Shown piece after piece: positions 1 to 8,468 of a stretch of 64,000 nt of DNA (the first letter of the stretch is position 1; each line of letters starts with the position of its first letter). The notes below the pieces were generated by a model that saw only the letters and a program-made list of their open reading frames with translations, did no database searches and had not been told where the DNA came from. Origin of the DNA: UBA4582 sp047630175. GTDB taxonomy: Bacteria > Pseudomonadota > Gammaproteobacteria > Pseudomonadales > Azotimanducaceae. The DNA is taken from positions 78,792 to 142,791 of the forward strand of contig JBLHVI010000003.1 of assembly GCA_047630175.1 (NCBI GenBank), read 5' to 3'. The position numbers were made by a program, and so were the translations under genes.

Positions 1-2
1 CC

Positions 3-209
3 TATCGTGAGCAAGGTCACGAGGCCGAGGTTCATGCAATGGGCCGTATTACCATTGATTATCGTAATAGCTGAGGATCTGATGGTAGACGTATTGAGCA
101 CGGTGTAGATTTAGACAAGCGTATTCAAGCTGGCGATGATACTTCTGAATTTTTACAGCATGGTAATTTTTCTAAAGTTGCCTTGGTCAAAGCCAATAGT
201 CGTACTTAA
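3..209 (+). pseudogene. 3' end of an unidentified gene, with in-frame TGA
   Basis: Reading frame 3 is open from the window edge to a TAA at 207-209, apart from one TGA at 72-74. The peptide before the TGA (ending ITIDYRNS) and after it (GSDGRRIEHG..., ending KANSRT) looks like normal coding sequence in one continuous frame, so this is probably one gene tail broken by a nonsense codon. I do not recognise the family. A selenocysteine codon is formally possible, but I see no convincing bacterial SECIS hairpin right after the TGA. The gene is convergent with the corB-like gene downstream. An error at the contig edge would look the same. Confidence 0.4.
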
Positions 210-293
210 CAAAAAGACTTTTGATGTCTGAGTAAAAACTATTTACGCTCACAAAGATTGGCCAGTACGCTGCAGTTGAGCGTACTGACGTCA

Positions 294-1556
294 CTACCGT
301 GGTGCAATGGCTTCGGATATTTTCGCCGTACGAATCACGTTGTCCTGAATTTGAAGGATCTCTAAACGGTAGCCCTCAATCACTAAGCAAATATTTGATT
401 CAGGGATGTTCTCCAAGTGCTCGGTGATTAGCCCGTTGAGTGTTTTCGGTCCATCCTGAGGCAAAACCCAGCCCAGTTGGCGGTTGATGAGGCGAATGTG
501 TGTGCCACCATCGATTAGATAGCTGCCGTCATCTTGAGGGTGTATGTCGATGTTAGTATTCGCCAAGTCAGTGGTGAATTCACCGACAATCTCCTCAAGA
601 ATATCCTCGATCGTGACGATGCCTTGTATGTCGCCATACTCATCTACCACCATACCAATGCGCTGTTTGTGCTGCTGAAAATTAAACAGCACGGTTTGTA
701 GCGGCGTATTTTCCGGAATAAAGTAGGGCTCGTCAGTGGCCTGAAGGATCAATTCCTTGGAGAGCTTGTCCTCTGTCAGAATTTTAGCGGTGTTGCGCAT
801 ATGCATGATGCCAATAATTTTGTCGATATCATTTTTATAAACCGGCAGGCGCGTGTGCTGTGATGCTCTGATCTGGTCAATGATATCGTTCATATCATCC
901 TCAAGATCGATGCCAAAAATTTCTGTCCGCGGCACCATAATATCCTCGACAGTGACCTTGTCGAGATCCAGTACGCCCAACATCATGTTCTGTGGTTGAG
1001 CCGCTATCTGAGCGCCCTCAAACACGACCGTACGCAATTCTTCGGGTGACAGGTTGTCATCTGAGGACTCGGTTCTGCGCATGCCTACCATATACAGAAT
1101 GCCATTAGCCGTGCCGTTCACCAGCCAGACCAGCGGATATAGTATCCACATGAGCAGGTCGAGCACGTAGGATGAAGGTAGCGCGATTTTTTCCGGATAG
1201 GCCGCGGCGACAGTTTTCGGTGCGACCTCGGAGAATATAAGAAATATTAGGGTGCAGGCAATGGGTGCAATCGCAATGCCTGCCTCACCGAATAGTTCGA
1301 GCGCTAGCAAGGTCGCGATAGATGCAGCAGAGAAGTTAACGAAATTATTGCCGATTAGAATCACACTGAGGAGCTTGTCAGGACGTTCAAGCAGGCGGCT
1401 GGCGCGCCTCGCACCACCATGACCCTCGTTCGCCAAGTGTTTTAGGCGGTAGCGATTAAGCGCCATCATGGCGGTTTCAGAGCCAGAAAAATACGCAGAC
1501 AAAATGACAAGAACAAAGATGGCGCCGGTTAAGACACCAACAGACGGTTCGTCCAA
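294..1556 (-). CDS. yfjD: CNNM/CBS-domain transporter-like membrane protein (CorB/YfjD family)
   Basis: Inner-membrane protein of the HlyC/CorC-CNNM family, linked to Mg2+/Co2+ transport or efflux. About four hydrophobic segments fill residues 1-145, including the conserved SGSETAM turn. Two CBS domains follow (roughly 195-325; motifs VEDIMVPRTEIFGIDL and GIVTIEDILEEIVGEF), then a CorC_HlyC domain to the C-terminus. I place the start at the TTG at 1556, which has a GTGAGG ribosome site 8 nt upstream. An earlier TTG at 1577 lacks one, and an in-frame stop lies at 1587-1589. Length of about 420 residues is normal. In E. coli the homologue also sits next to ypjD and ffh, which supports orthology. 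Transport itself is inferred. Confidence 0.9.
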   Translation of the reverse strand: MDEPSVGVLTGAIFVLVILSAYFSGSETAMMALNRYRLKHLANEGHGGARRASRLLERPDKLLSVILIGNNFVNFSAASIATLLALELFGEAGIAIAPIACTLIFLIFSEVAPKTVAAAYPEKIALPSSYVLDLLMWILYPLVWLVNGTANGILYMVGMRRTESSDDNLSPEELRTVVFEGAQIAAQPQNMMLGVLDLDKVTVEDIMVPRTEIFGIDLEDDMNDIIDQIRASQHTRLPVYKNDIDKIIGIMHMRNTAKILTEDKLSKELILQATDEPYFIPENTPLQTVLFNFQQHKQRIGMVVDEYGDIQGIVTIEDILEEIVGEFTTDLANTNIDIHPQDDGSYLIDGGTHIRLINRQLGWVLPQDGPKTLNGLITEHLENIPESNICLVIEGYRLEILQIQDNVIRTAKISEAIAPR

Positions 1557-1721
1557 GGATTGGACCTCACGCGACAAAATGGACCGCTAGTTTCATCGAC
1601 TTGGAGGAAGCCTGTCAAGGCCCGCAGCAGCGACACGCTCCCGAGGGCTTTCCCTAGGGTTTTCTTTCGCGCTTTGCCGACAGCATGTCGTGATACAGGT
1701 CGTTACGAGTAGCCAACGGCG

Positions 1722-2522
1722 TCAGGCGTTGTTCAAAATAATTTCTAATACCAGCTTGCTGCCAAAGTAGCCCAGTAGCAGGAGCGCGAAACCGCTGATG
1801 GTCCAGCGAGATGCTGTGGCGCCGCGCCAGCCTAATTGATGTCTTCCCCACAATAGGGTCGCGAACACCAGCCATGCCGCCAGCGTGATAGTTGTGTGAT
1901 GAATTAGGCCGGGGTCGCGGATGTTGTCGAGAAAAATAAAACCACTGATAATAGACAGCGTTAAAAAGGTTAAGCCTGACCAGAGCAGCTCAAATAGCAA
2001 GGACTCCATGGTTTGTAAGGGCGGCAGGTGCCGTAGCAGACCAAATTTGCGGTGTTTGAGTTCATAGTCACCGAAGGAAAGCGTGATGGCTTGTAGCGCA
2101 GCTATCGCCAGCAGACCGTAGGCGATTACCGACAAAATAATATGCGCAAGAATGCCGCCCGTTAAGTGCTGCCTGGGGATGTAGTCATTACTGGCTGCCA
2201 ATGCTGCTAGGATGGCAATGACGGCAAGCGGAAAAATGGCGATTACCAAATTAGCGACCTGCCGACGTAGGCTGCTGGCGATTAAAATAGCGCTGATTGC
2301 CAGCGTAATGACCGAAGCCATAGGTAGCAGGCTTAGGTTGATTCCCTGATCTGTAACAATCTCATTGACGCTAAACACGCTGTGCAGAATAATCGCGCCT
2401 GCGGCAAGGCAACCTACCCACAAATGTTGGTTGCTTATGTCGCGCCGCAAGCCTGCAAATTGGATGCCCGCGCTGGTCAGATACAGCAGACAAGCCGGTA
2501 TTCCGTAAATAGCTGTATCCAT
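1722..2522 (-). CDS. ypjD: YpjD-like cytochrome c assembly family membrane protein (CcsA/HemX-like)
   Basis: Polytopic membrane protein of about 266 residues with seven or eight hydrophobic segments, matching the short YpjD/HemX branch of the CcsA cytochrome c assembly family. The family fold is recognisable from the helix spacing and the late segment FELLWSGLTFLTLSIISG followed by the histidine pair IHHTT, which in haem-handling relatives would sit at the membrane face. The ATG at 2522 is chosen over a GTG seven codons upstream because it fits the family N-terminus. It is divergent from ffh with about 78 bp between them, as in E. coli. Function in YpjD members is not settled; haem or cytochrome c maturation is a family-based guess. 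Confidence 0.85.
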   Translation of the reverse strand: MDTAIYGIPACLLYLTSAGIQFAGLRRDISNQHLWVGCLAAGAIILHSVFSVNEIVTDQGINLSLLPMASVITLAISAILIASSLRRQVANLVIAIFPLAVIAILAALAASNDYIPRQHLTGGILAHIILSVIAYGLLAIAALQAITLSFGDYELKHRKFGLLRHLPPLQTMESLLFELLWSGLTFLTLSIISGFIFLDNIRDPGLIHHTTITLAAWLVFATLLWGRHQLGWRGATASRWTISGFALLLLGYFGSKLVLEIILNNA

Positions 2523-2600
2523 TGTCGAGTCTCTGAAAATCACATCGTCAAATGGGGTATGATAGCAGGTTCATCAACGATCTGAGTCAGGATAAAGCAA

Positions 2601-3977
2601 GTGTTTGAATCTTTAACAGAGCGACTAAGTGCATCCCTAGGTAACCTGACGGGAAGGTCCCGTCTTACGGAAGACAATATTCAGGACACCCTGCGTGAGG
2701 TGCGCATGGCCCTGCTTGAGGCCGACGTAGCGCTGCCGGTGGTCAAACAGTTTGTCGAACAGGTGCGTCTTCGCGCCGTTGGCCAGGAGGTCGCCGAGAG
2801 CTTATCGCCGGGTCAAGTGTTCGTTAAGATCGTTAACGATGAATTGATTCGGACCATGGGCGCCGAGGATAATTCCCTTAATTTTAATGCGCAGCCGCCC
2901 GCTGTGATTCTTATGGCGGGCCTGCAGGGCGCAGGTAAAACCACGTCGGTGGCGAAGCTTGGTTTATGGCTGAAGAATCGCGAGAAAAAATCAGTGATGG
3001 TGGTTAGCACCGATGTCCATCGCCCTGCGGCGATAGATCAGCTGCGAACCTTGGCATTAGAGGCTGATGTGCATTTCTTTGAAAGCACCCCGGATCAAAA
3101 GCCTATCGATATTGCTCAGGGAGCCTTAGCGGCAGCAAAGCTTCAGTTTTGTGATGTCTTGATCGTGGACACGGCGGGGCGGCTAGCGATCGATGGCGCT
3201 ATGATGGCTGAGATTAAAGATCTGCATGCCTCTATAACGCCTATTGAAACCTTGTTTGTTGTGGATGCAATGACCGGGCAGGACGCGGCAACTACGGCGC
3301 AGGCGTTTAACGATCAGTTGCCTTTAACGGGCGTTATCCTGACCAAAGCTGATGGCGACGCGCGCGGCGGTGCAGCCTTGTCCGTGCGGACGATCACCGG
3401 TAAACCCATCAAGTTTATGGGTGTTGGTGAGAAGATTGATGGGCTCGAGGGTTTCTATCCTGATCGTATAGCCTCGCGTATTCTTGGCATGGGTGATGTG
3501 CTTTCCCTGATTGAGCAAGCAGAACAAAAGATCGACAAGAAAAAGGCAGAAAAACTCGCTAGCAAGCTTAAGAAGGGTAAGAAGTTCGACCTTGAGGACT
3601 TTCGCGACCAAATTCAGCAAATGAATAACATGGGTGGTATCAGCAGCATGCTGGACAAATTGCCTGGCATGGGTGGGATGGCCAAAGCGGCTCAGGAGAA
3701 ATTGGAGGGTAATCCTTTTGGCGCCATGGAATCGATTATCAATTCTATGACGCCTGGCGAGCGACGATTTCCCGACAGCATTAATGGTTCCCGCAAGAAG
3801 CGTATTGCCGGCGGTTCTGGCACGCAGATTCAGGACGTTAACCGCGTTTTGAAGCAGCATAAGCAGATGCAGAAGATGATGAAAAAGCTTAACAAGAAAG
3901 GCGCCATGGCGAATATGATGCGTGGCATGGGAGGTATGATGCAGGGCTCTGGCGGCGGTGGAATGCCGCGCATGTAG
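2601..3977 (+). CDS. ffh: Signal recognition particle GTPase Ffh (SRP54)
   Basis: Protein subunit of the signal recognition particle. It binds 4.5S RNA and signal peptides of nascent membrane proteins and docks with FtsY. The N domain occupies about residues 1-90. The G domain has the P-loop GLQGAGKT at 107-114, DTAGR at 190-194 and TKADGD at 248-253. A methionine-rich M domain runs from about 300 to 458 and ends GGMPRM. The length is normal for bacterial Ffh. The start is GTG, preceded by an AGGA-type ribosome site. It heads the series ffh, rpsP, rimM, trmD, rplS; the 173-bp gap before rpsP leaves room for a separate promoter. Confidence 0.98.
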   Translation: MFESLTERLSASLGNLTGRSRLTEDNIQDTLREVRMALLEADVALPVVKQFVEQVRLRAVGQEVAESLSPGQVFVKIVNDELIRTMGAEDNSLNFNAQPPAVILMAGLQGAGKTTSVAKLGLWLKNREKKSVMVVSTDVHRPAAIDQLRTLALEADVHFFESTPDQKPIDIAQGALAAAKLQFCDVLIVDTAGRLAIDGAMMAEIKDLHASITPIETLFVVDAMTGQDAATTAQAFNDQLPLTGVILTKADGDARGGAALSVRTITGKPIKFMGVGEKIDGLEGFYPDRIASRILGMGDVLSLIEQAEQKIDKKKAEKLASKLKKGKKFDLEDFRDQIQQMNNMGGISSMLDKLPGMGGMAKAAQEKLEGNPFGAMESIINSMTPGERRFPDSINGSRKKRIAGGSGTQIQDVNRVLKQHKQMQKMMKKLNKKGAMANMMRGMGGMMQGSGGGGMPRM

Positions 3978-4150
3978 CGTTGTTGAACGGCTTTTTGAGC
4001 TCTTGAACCAGAAATACATGACAATCACGATGGAAAAACACGTCGGTAGTCTCATCGCCTATTTAAATCTGCGAGCCGTTACCGTACAATACCCGCCCTT
4101 TCGGCAGCCTAATTCTTTGCCGAGCCGGAATTATAAAGGAAATCAAGAAG

Positions 4151-4426
4151 ATGGTAACGATTCGGTTATCCAGAAGTGGTAGCAAAAAACGTCCTTATTA
4201 TCACATCAGTGTGGCTGACAGCCGCGTTAGTCGTGATGGTCGCTTCATTGAGCGGTTGGGATTTTTTAATCCTATTGCTCGTGGCGGCGAAGAAAAAATG
4301 CGTCTAGACGTCGAACGTTTCGACTACTGGATTCGCTTAGGTGCGCAAACCAGCGATCGCGTTAAGAAGCTTGCCAAAGAATACAGAAAAGCAGCGGCAG
4401 CAGCACCGACGGAAGCTGCAGCCTAA
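4151..4426 (+). CDS. rpsP: 30S ribosomal protein bS16
   Basis: Small ribosomal subunit protein bS16, needed for 30S assembly. The 91-residue product starts with the diagnostic MVTIRLSRSGSKKRPYY and keeps the SRVSRDGRFIE and LGFFNP motifs. The C-terminus is an alanine-rich tail (AAAAAPTEAAA), variable in this family. It starts at an ATG after an AAGGAAAT-type leader and is the first gene of the rpsP-rimM-trmD-rplS operon; rimM begins 27 bp after its stop. Confidence 0.98.
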   Translation: MVTIRLSRSGSKKRPYYHISVADSRVSRDGRFIERLGFFNPIARGGEEKMRLDVERFDYWIRLGAQTSDRVKKLAKEYRKAAAAAPTEAAA

Positions 4427-4453
4427 TAAGGCGGCGGGAATCGGACGCGGGTT

Positions 4454-5008
4454 TTGACTAACCCGTTAGAAACAGGTGCCTTGCCAGCGCAACTCGCGAT
4501 TGGACGTATCACCGCAACCTACGGGCTGAAAGGCTGGGTTAAGGTGTATTCGTACACGGACCCGATAGAGCAGATCGCCGATTACCAGCCTTGGTTGGTA
4601 AAGAAGGTGGACTCGCGTGACGCGTTGCAGGTATTTGAGTACGAGAAGGTCAAGCGACACGGTAAAGGCATCATAGCTTTGCCAGTAGGCGCGACAGATT
4701 GTAATGAAGCCGAAGCCTGGATCGGTTTTGAAATTTGGTCTGACCAAGGCCAGATGCCAGCACTTGAAAAAGGCGAATATTACTGGCACCAGTTGCAAGG
4801 TTTGCAAGTGATCAACACCGCCGATGAGAATCTCGGCAGGGTGGATCATTTACTTGAGACCGGCGCGAATGATGTACTGGTAGTGAAAGCTGATAAAGAC
4901 AGCATTGACGATCGGGAGCGTTTGATTCCCTACGTTGAGGAACAGATAGTTCGGAACATTGATATTGACGCAGGCAAGATTTGGGTAGATTGGGCGGCTG
5001 ACTATTGA
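4454..5008 (+). CDS. rimM: 16S rRNA processing protein RimM
   Basis: Ribosome maturation factor that binds uS19 in the 30S head and assists 16S rRNA processing. The N-terminal RimM beta-barrel is marked by AIGRITATYGLKGWVKVYSYTDP (shown in part: residues about 15-37); a C-terminal PRC barrel follows (EYYWHQLQGLQV, then NDVLVVKADKD and ERLIPYVEEQIV). Its 184 residues are typical. The start is TTG at 4454; no in-frame ATG lies near the conserved N-terminus, so the weak start may be used to lower RimM output relative to bS16. It is second in the operon, and 110 bp separate it from trmD. Confidence 0.96.
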   Translation: MTNPLETGALPAQLAIGRITATYGLKGWVKVYSYTDPIEQIADYQPWLVKKVDSRDALQVFEYEKVKRHGKGIIALPVGATDCNEAEAWIGFEIWSDQGQMPALEKGEYYWHQLQGLQVINTADENLGRVDHLLETGANDVLVVKADKDSIDDRERLIPYVEEQIVRNIDIDAGKIWVDWAADY

Positions 5009-5118
5009 TCGCCATCGCGCTTAGCGCGACCACGATACAGTCTGGGTGCAGACGCAGCTGAGTGCAGATGGCTCAGGCGCAGCAGTAACGACGTATTGGT
5101 CAAGACAGGGACATAGGT

Positions 5119-5889
5119 ATGTGGATGGGAATTGTGAGTTTGTTCCCTGACATGTTCCAAGCGGTGGCTGAACACGGTATTACGCGACGGGCTATTGAGT
5201 CCGGCAAGCTTAAATTAGCGCTGTGGAATCCACGAGACTTTACGTCAGATAAACATCGCACCGTAGACGACAAGCCTTACGGCGGTGGCCCGGGTATGTT
5301 GATGAAGGTAGAGCCACTGGTGCAGGCTATTGAAGCGGCCAGAAGTGCCGCCGGTGTGGTATGCAATACTGGGTTGGCTTGTAAAGTGATTTATTTGTCG
5401 CCTCAAGGTCGGCCACTTGACCAAGCAGGTTTAGCGAGATTGGCCGAGTATGAATGCCTAATTTTGGTGGCAGGGCGTTATGAGGGCATCGACGAGCGCG
5501 TTATTGATGCGCAGGTTGATGAAGAGTACTCCATTGGGGACTATGTTCTTAGTGGTGGTGAGTTACCGGCGATGGTGTTGATTGATGGCATTACACGGTT
5601 GCTTCCCGGGGCAGTAGGAGACCCAGCGTCCATTGTTATGGACTCATTTCAAGCTGGATTGCTCGACTATCCGCAGTATACCCGACCCGAGGAGGTCGAT
5701 GGTGTGCAGGTACCGCCAGTGTTGTTGGGCGGAAACCATCAGGAAATTGAGCGTTGGCGCCTGAAACAGGCGTTGGGACGAACATACGAACGGCGGCCGG
5801 ACTTGCTCCAAGGTCGTGAACTGGATAAGACAGAACAGCAATTGTTGGACGAGTACTTGCAGGAGCATTTGCAGGCAAACAAAGTCTAG
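5119..5889 (+). CDS. trmD: tRNA (guanine-37-N1)-methyltransferase TrmD
   Basis: SAM-dependent methyltransferase that makes m1G37 in tRNAs reading CNN and related codons, preventing +1 frameshifts. The knotted SPOUT core is visible: SPQGRPLDQ near residue 94, LVAGRYEGIDERV near 118-130, and SIGDYVLSGGELPA, which lines the SAM pocket. The C-terminal domain includes QYTRPEEVDG and LLGGNHQEIERWR. At 256 residues it is normal. Third gene of the ribosomal operon; rplS starts 24 bp downstream. Confidence 0.98.
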   Translation: MWMGIVSLFPDMFQAVAEHGITRRAIESGKLKLALWNPRDFTSDKHRTVDDKPYGGGPGMLMKVEPLVQAIEAARSAAGVVCNTGLACKVIYLSPQGRPLDQAGLARLAEYECLILVAGRYEGIDERVIDAQVDEEYSIGDYVLSGGELPAMVLIDGITRLLPGAVGDPASIVMDSFQAGLLDYPQYTRPEEVDGVQVPPVLLGGNHQEIERWRLKQALGRTYERRPDLLQGRELDKTEQQLLDEYLQEHLQANKV

Positions 5890-5913
5890 TAGCGCTCATT
5901 GAGGAAAAGGTAA

Positions 5914-6270
5914 ATGAAGAATAAATTGATTGCAGACATCGAGAATGCGCAGCTCAAACAGGATATCCCTGACTTTGGTCCAGGTGATACCGTCGTTGTG
6001 CAGGTCAAGGTACGTGAAGGGACACGCGAGCGCTTGCAGGCTTATGAAGGCGTTGTTATTGCCAAGCGTAACCGTGGTATTAATTCCGCATTCACTGTAC
6101 GCAAGATCTCTCACGGTGTTGGCGTCGAGCGGACTTTTCAAGCACACAGCCCGTTAATTGAGTCAGTCTCTGTGATTCGTCGCGGTGACGTTCGTCAGGC
6201 TAAGCTTTATTACCTGCGTGACCTCAGCGGTCGTAGTGCCCGTATTAAAGAAAAATTGGCTAAGCGCTAG
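5914..6270 (+). CDS. rplS: 50S ribosomal protein bL19
   Basis: Large-subunit protein at the 30S/50S interface. The 118-residue product carries the family motifs PGDTVVVQVKVREG, LQAYEGVVIAKRNRGINSAFTVR and GVGVERTF, and ends KEKLAKR. A clear GAGGAAAAGG ribosome site precedes the ATG. It is the last gene of the operon and is followed within about 15 bp by a strong intrinsic terminator. Confidence 0.98.
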   Translation: MKNKLIADIENAQLKQDIPDFGPGDTVVVQVKVREGTRERLQAYEGVVIAKRNRGINSAFTVRKISHGVGVERTFQAHSPLIESVSVIRRGDVRQAKLYYLRDLSGRSARIKEKLAKR

Positions 6271-6282
6271 TCGTTGTCTAGC

Positions 6283-6313
6283 AAAAAAACGCCGCTTTAG
6301 CGGCGTTTTTTTT
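6283..6313 (+). terminator. Rho-independent terminator after rplS
   Basis: A perfect 6-bp GC stem (CGCCGC at 6290-6295, GCGGCG at 6300-6305) with a TTTA loop is preceded by an A-run and followed by eight T residues. It lies 13 bp after the rplS stop codon and closes the rpsP-rplS operon. The A-run on the left would also let it work on the opposite strand, though no gene there needs it. Confidence 0.92.
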
Positions 6314-6363
6314 GTCCCGAAATCAGTCGCCCGCGTCTGTGGCGCCAACATTTGTCCCGAAAT
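6311..6363. repeat. 13-bp direct repeat between rplS and xerD
   Basis: TTTGTCCCGAAAT occurs at 6311-6323 and again at 6351-6363, in the same orientation and 40 bp apart, close to four helical turns. The pair sits just after the rplS terminator and about 70 bp upstream of xerD. It could be a paired protein-binding site or a small duplication; nothing more can be said from sequence. Confidence 0.5.
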
Positions 6364-6432
6364 GGTTACAATCGTTAGCGTGAAGCATGGAATAGTCTTT
6401 TCAACATCAGGGTTCCGCAGTAAGGTCACACC

Positions 6433-7323
6433 ATGCCTGAGTCGATCATAGACAAGTATCTGGACAGCCTGTGGCTCGAGAAAGGCCTGAGCCGCAACAC
6501 CCTTGAGTCCTATCGGCGTGATCTTGAGGCATTCGCTGGGTGGCTGACTGACCAGTCATTGGTGTTGCTGTTGGTCCGTCGCGAAGATCTGTTGCGCTAT
6601 CTGGCGGTGCGCATGGGGGCGGGGATCAAGGCGCGATCTATTTCGCGCGCACTGTCGTGTTTCCGTGGATTGTATCGTTATCTGTTGCGTGAGCGCTTGA
6701 TACAGCTAGACCCCACATTGCGCATTGATAGTCCGCGGGTCGGTCGGCCGTTACCTGACAGTCTTACAGAAGGTGATATTGAGCGTTTGCTGGCGGCGCC
6801 TGACACGAGCACTATATTGGGTCTGCGCGATCGCACTATGTTGGAGGTTTTGTACGCAACGGGCCTGCGGGTAACAGAGCTTGTATCGTTGCGTATTACC
6901 GAGATTAATTTACGTCAGGGCGTCGTTAGGATTACGGGTAAAGGTAGTAAGGAGCGACTGGTGCCGCTGGGGGAGGAAGCGATCAGTTGGGTTCAACGCT
7001 ATTTGGATGCGGGACGTGAGGCGCTGCTGAAACATAACCTGCACGAGGATATCGTATTCCCTAGCAGTCGCGGTCAGACGATGACTCGGCAGACTTTTTG
7101 GCATCGGGTCAAGGTGCATGCGCAGACGGCGGGGATTCGGCGCCATCTTTCACCGCATACACTGCGCCATGCGTTTGCGACCCACCTTTTGAATCACGGC
7201 GCCGACCTGCGAGTTGTGCAGCTGTTGCTCGGCCATAGTGATCTGTCGACCACCCAGATTTATACGCATGTTGCGCAGCAACGCCTTAAGGCGTTGCATC
7301 AGACGCATCATCCACGCGGTTAA
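6433..7323 (+). CDS. xerD: Site-specific tyrosine recombinase XerD
   Basis: Recombinase that acts with XerC at dif to resolve chromosome dimers. It has an N-terminal core-binding domain (about 1-95, starting IDKYLDSLWLEKGLSRNT) and a catalytic domain with the full active site: Arg146 (GLRVTEL), Lys170 (GKGSKE), His242 and Arg245 (HTLRH), His268 (LLGHSD) and nucleophile Tyr277 (QIYTHV). Its 296 residues match chromosomal XerD rather than a mobile integrase, and the position upstream of dsbC is the conserved Pseudomonas order. The ATG has an AAGG site 8 nt upstream. Confidence 0.96.
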   Translation: MPESIIDKYLDSLWLEKGLSRNTLESYRRDLEAFAGWLTDQSLVLLLVRREDLLRYLAVRMGAGIKARSISRALSCFRGLYRYLLRERLIQLDPTLRIDSPRVGRPLPDSLTEGDIERLLAAPDTSTILGLRDRTMLEVLYATGLRVTELVSLRITEINLRQGVVRITGKGSKERLVPLGEEAISWVQRYLDAGREALLKHNLHEDIVFPSSRGQTMTRQTFWHRVKVHAQTAGIRRHLSPHTLRHAFATHLLNHGADLRVVQLLLGHSDLSTTQIYTHVAQQRLKALHQTHHPRG

Positions 7324-7326
7324 ACG

Positions 7327-7350
7327 GTTTAAACGACCGTTCACGGGATA
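7327..7350. repeat. Left copy of a direct repeat flanking dsbC
   Basis: GTTTAAACGACCG at 7327-7339 lies a few bases after the xerD stop. The same 13 bases recur at 8295-8307, just after the dsbC stop. The surrounding bases are also similar: TAAAC precedes both (with one extra G here), and CACG-GAT follows both. The two copies bracket dsbC. This copy can also fold as a short hairpin (AACGGT/ACCGTT). Confidence 0.55.
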
Positions 7351-7443
7351 AATATACACGTATGAGCGGCAACTTGGTGCCGTTGCAGTCTATAATTGTT
7401 GCAGGTAAGAAGACGGGCGCGACCTGCGTCTGGCGACCGCTAC

Positions 7444-7467
7444 CATCACCATGATCATCACCATGAC
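7444..7467. repeat. 12-bp tandem duplication upstream of dsbC
   Basis: Two head-to-tail 12-bp units, CATCACCATGAT and CATCACCATGAC, differ only at the last base. They end about 33 bp before the dsbC start, upstream of its GAGGAG ribosome site. This looks like a slippage product; a regulatory role is possible but unsupported. Confidence 0.6.
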
Positions 7468-7500
7468 TAGAAATAGCGTATATTTCGAGGAGACATTGAT

Positions 7501-8292
7501 ATGCACCGATTCGGACAAATTTTTGCAGCACTGGCGCTAGGCTTGATGGCCGCTTTTTCTTCTTGTGCCGTGCTGGCAATGAATGCTGCGAGCGCCCCGG
7601 GGACTGTCGAGCTAGCGACGGATAGCATGGTCGATGAGGAATTTGTCCGCCAGCGGCTGCAAAAAGTACGCCCCGAGCTACCTATTCTTAGTATCCAGAG
7701 AAGTGTCATGAGCGGTCTTTGGGAAGTGCAATTGCCGGGTGAGCAAGTTTTGTTTGTGTCTGGAGATGCGCAGCATTTTGTTATTGGTGAGCTATACGAG
7801 GTTACCGATACTCGCTTTGTGAATATGACTGAAGCGGGGCGTGACGTTGAGCGTAAACAATTGCTAGCGGGACTCGATGAGTCAGACATGGTTATTTTTA
7901 AACCTGCCAGTGGCGAACCCAAGGCAGTGATCACCGTTTTTACCGATATCGACTGTGGGTATTGCCGTAAACTGCATAAGGAAGTGCCTGAGTTGAACCG
8001 TCGTGGGGTTGAAGTGCGTTACCTTGCCTATCCTCGTGCGGGCGTGGGGTCTCCTGTGTACGACAAGATGGTCTCAGCGTGGTGTTCGGACAATCCACAG
8101 ATGGCGATGACGCTGGCTAAAGGTGGTGCTGAGTTGCCACCGCGGACTTGTGAGAACAGCGTGGCCGAGCAACATGCGCTAGGCGCTGAGTTTGGTGTCA
8201 CGGGCACGCCCACGCTAGTCTTCGAAGACGGGCATGTCGTCCCAGGTTACATGCCTGCAGACAAGTTGTTGCTTGAGTTAGGTTTAAACTAA
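7501..8292 (+). CDS. dsbC: Periplasmic thiol:disulfide interchange protein DsbC
   Basis: Periplasmic disulfide isomerase, kept reduced by DsbD. A signal peptide occupies about residues 1-26 (ALALGLMAAFSSCAVLA). An N-terminal dimerisation domain follows, then a thioredoxin fold with the CGYC active site at Cys152-Cys155 and the cis-proline loop GTPTLVF. A second cysteine pair (Cys near AWCSDN and Cys near PRTCEN) matches the structural disulfide of DsbC. The 263-residue length fits. A GAGGAG ribosome site lies upstream of the ATG. In Pseudomonas dsbC sits between xerD and hom; here two extra genes separate it from hom. Confidence 0.95.
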   Translation: MHRFGQIFAALALGLMAAFSSCAVLAMNAASAPGTVELATDSMVDEEFVRQRLQKVRPELPILSIQRSVMSGLWEVQLPGEQVLFVSGDAQHFVIGELYEVTDTRFVNMTEAGRDVERKQLLAGLDESDMVIFKPASGEPKAVITVFTDIDCGYCRKLHKEVPELNRRGVEVRYLAYPRAGVGSPVYDKMVSAWCSDNPQMAMTLAKGGAELPPRTCENSVAEQHALGAEFGVTGTPTLVFEDGHVVPGYMPADKLLLELGLN

Positions 8293-8307
8293 ACGTTTAA
8301 ACGACCG
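8281..8307. repeat. Right copy of the direct repeat flanking dsbC
   Basis: GTTTAAACGACCG at 8295-8307 repeats the element at 7327-7339. Here it is preceded by a second GTTTAAAC at 8282-8289 that lies within the last codons and stop of dsbC, so two copies of this 8-bp palindrome stand 13 bp apart. Confidence 0.55.
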
Positions 8308-8468
8308 ACACGCGATCTGTAAGAATGCGACAAGAACACGACAAGAAAATCAAAGTGATCTGAAAAAGGCCGACTCTTTATTCAAGCAGTTCGGTTACCT
8401 ATTAAACCTGTTCGAGCGTGACGCTATGGCTCGCCAAAATTGGTGAGCAGCGAGTGTCATAAGGGCGA

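Noticed and set aside
72..74. Selenocysteine codon
   Set aside because: No convincing SECIS hairpin directly after the TGA; nonsense mutation or edge error is simpler.
3324..4055. 243-residue open frame on the minus strand inside ffh
   Set aside because: It lies wholly opposite the ffh coding region; the sequence has no family resemblance and is explained by ffh codon usage.
6433..7323. Tyrosine recombinase as evidence of a mobile element
   Set aside because: Length, motifs and position beside dsbC identify chromosomal XerD; no att-like duplication is seen.
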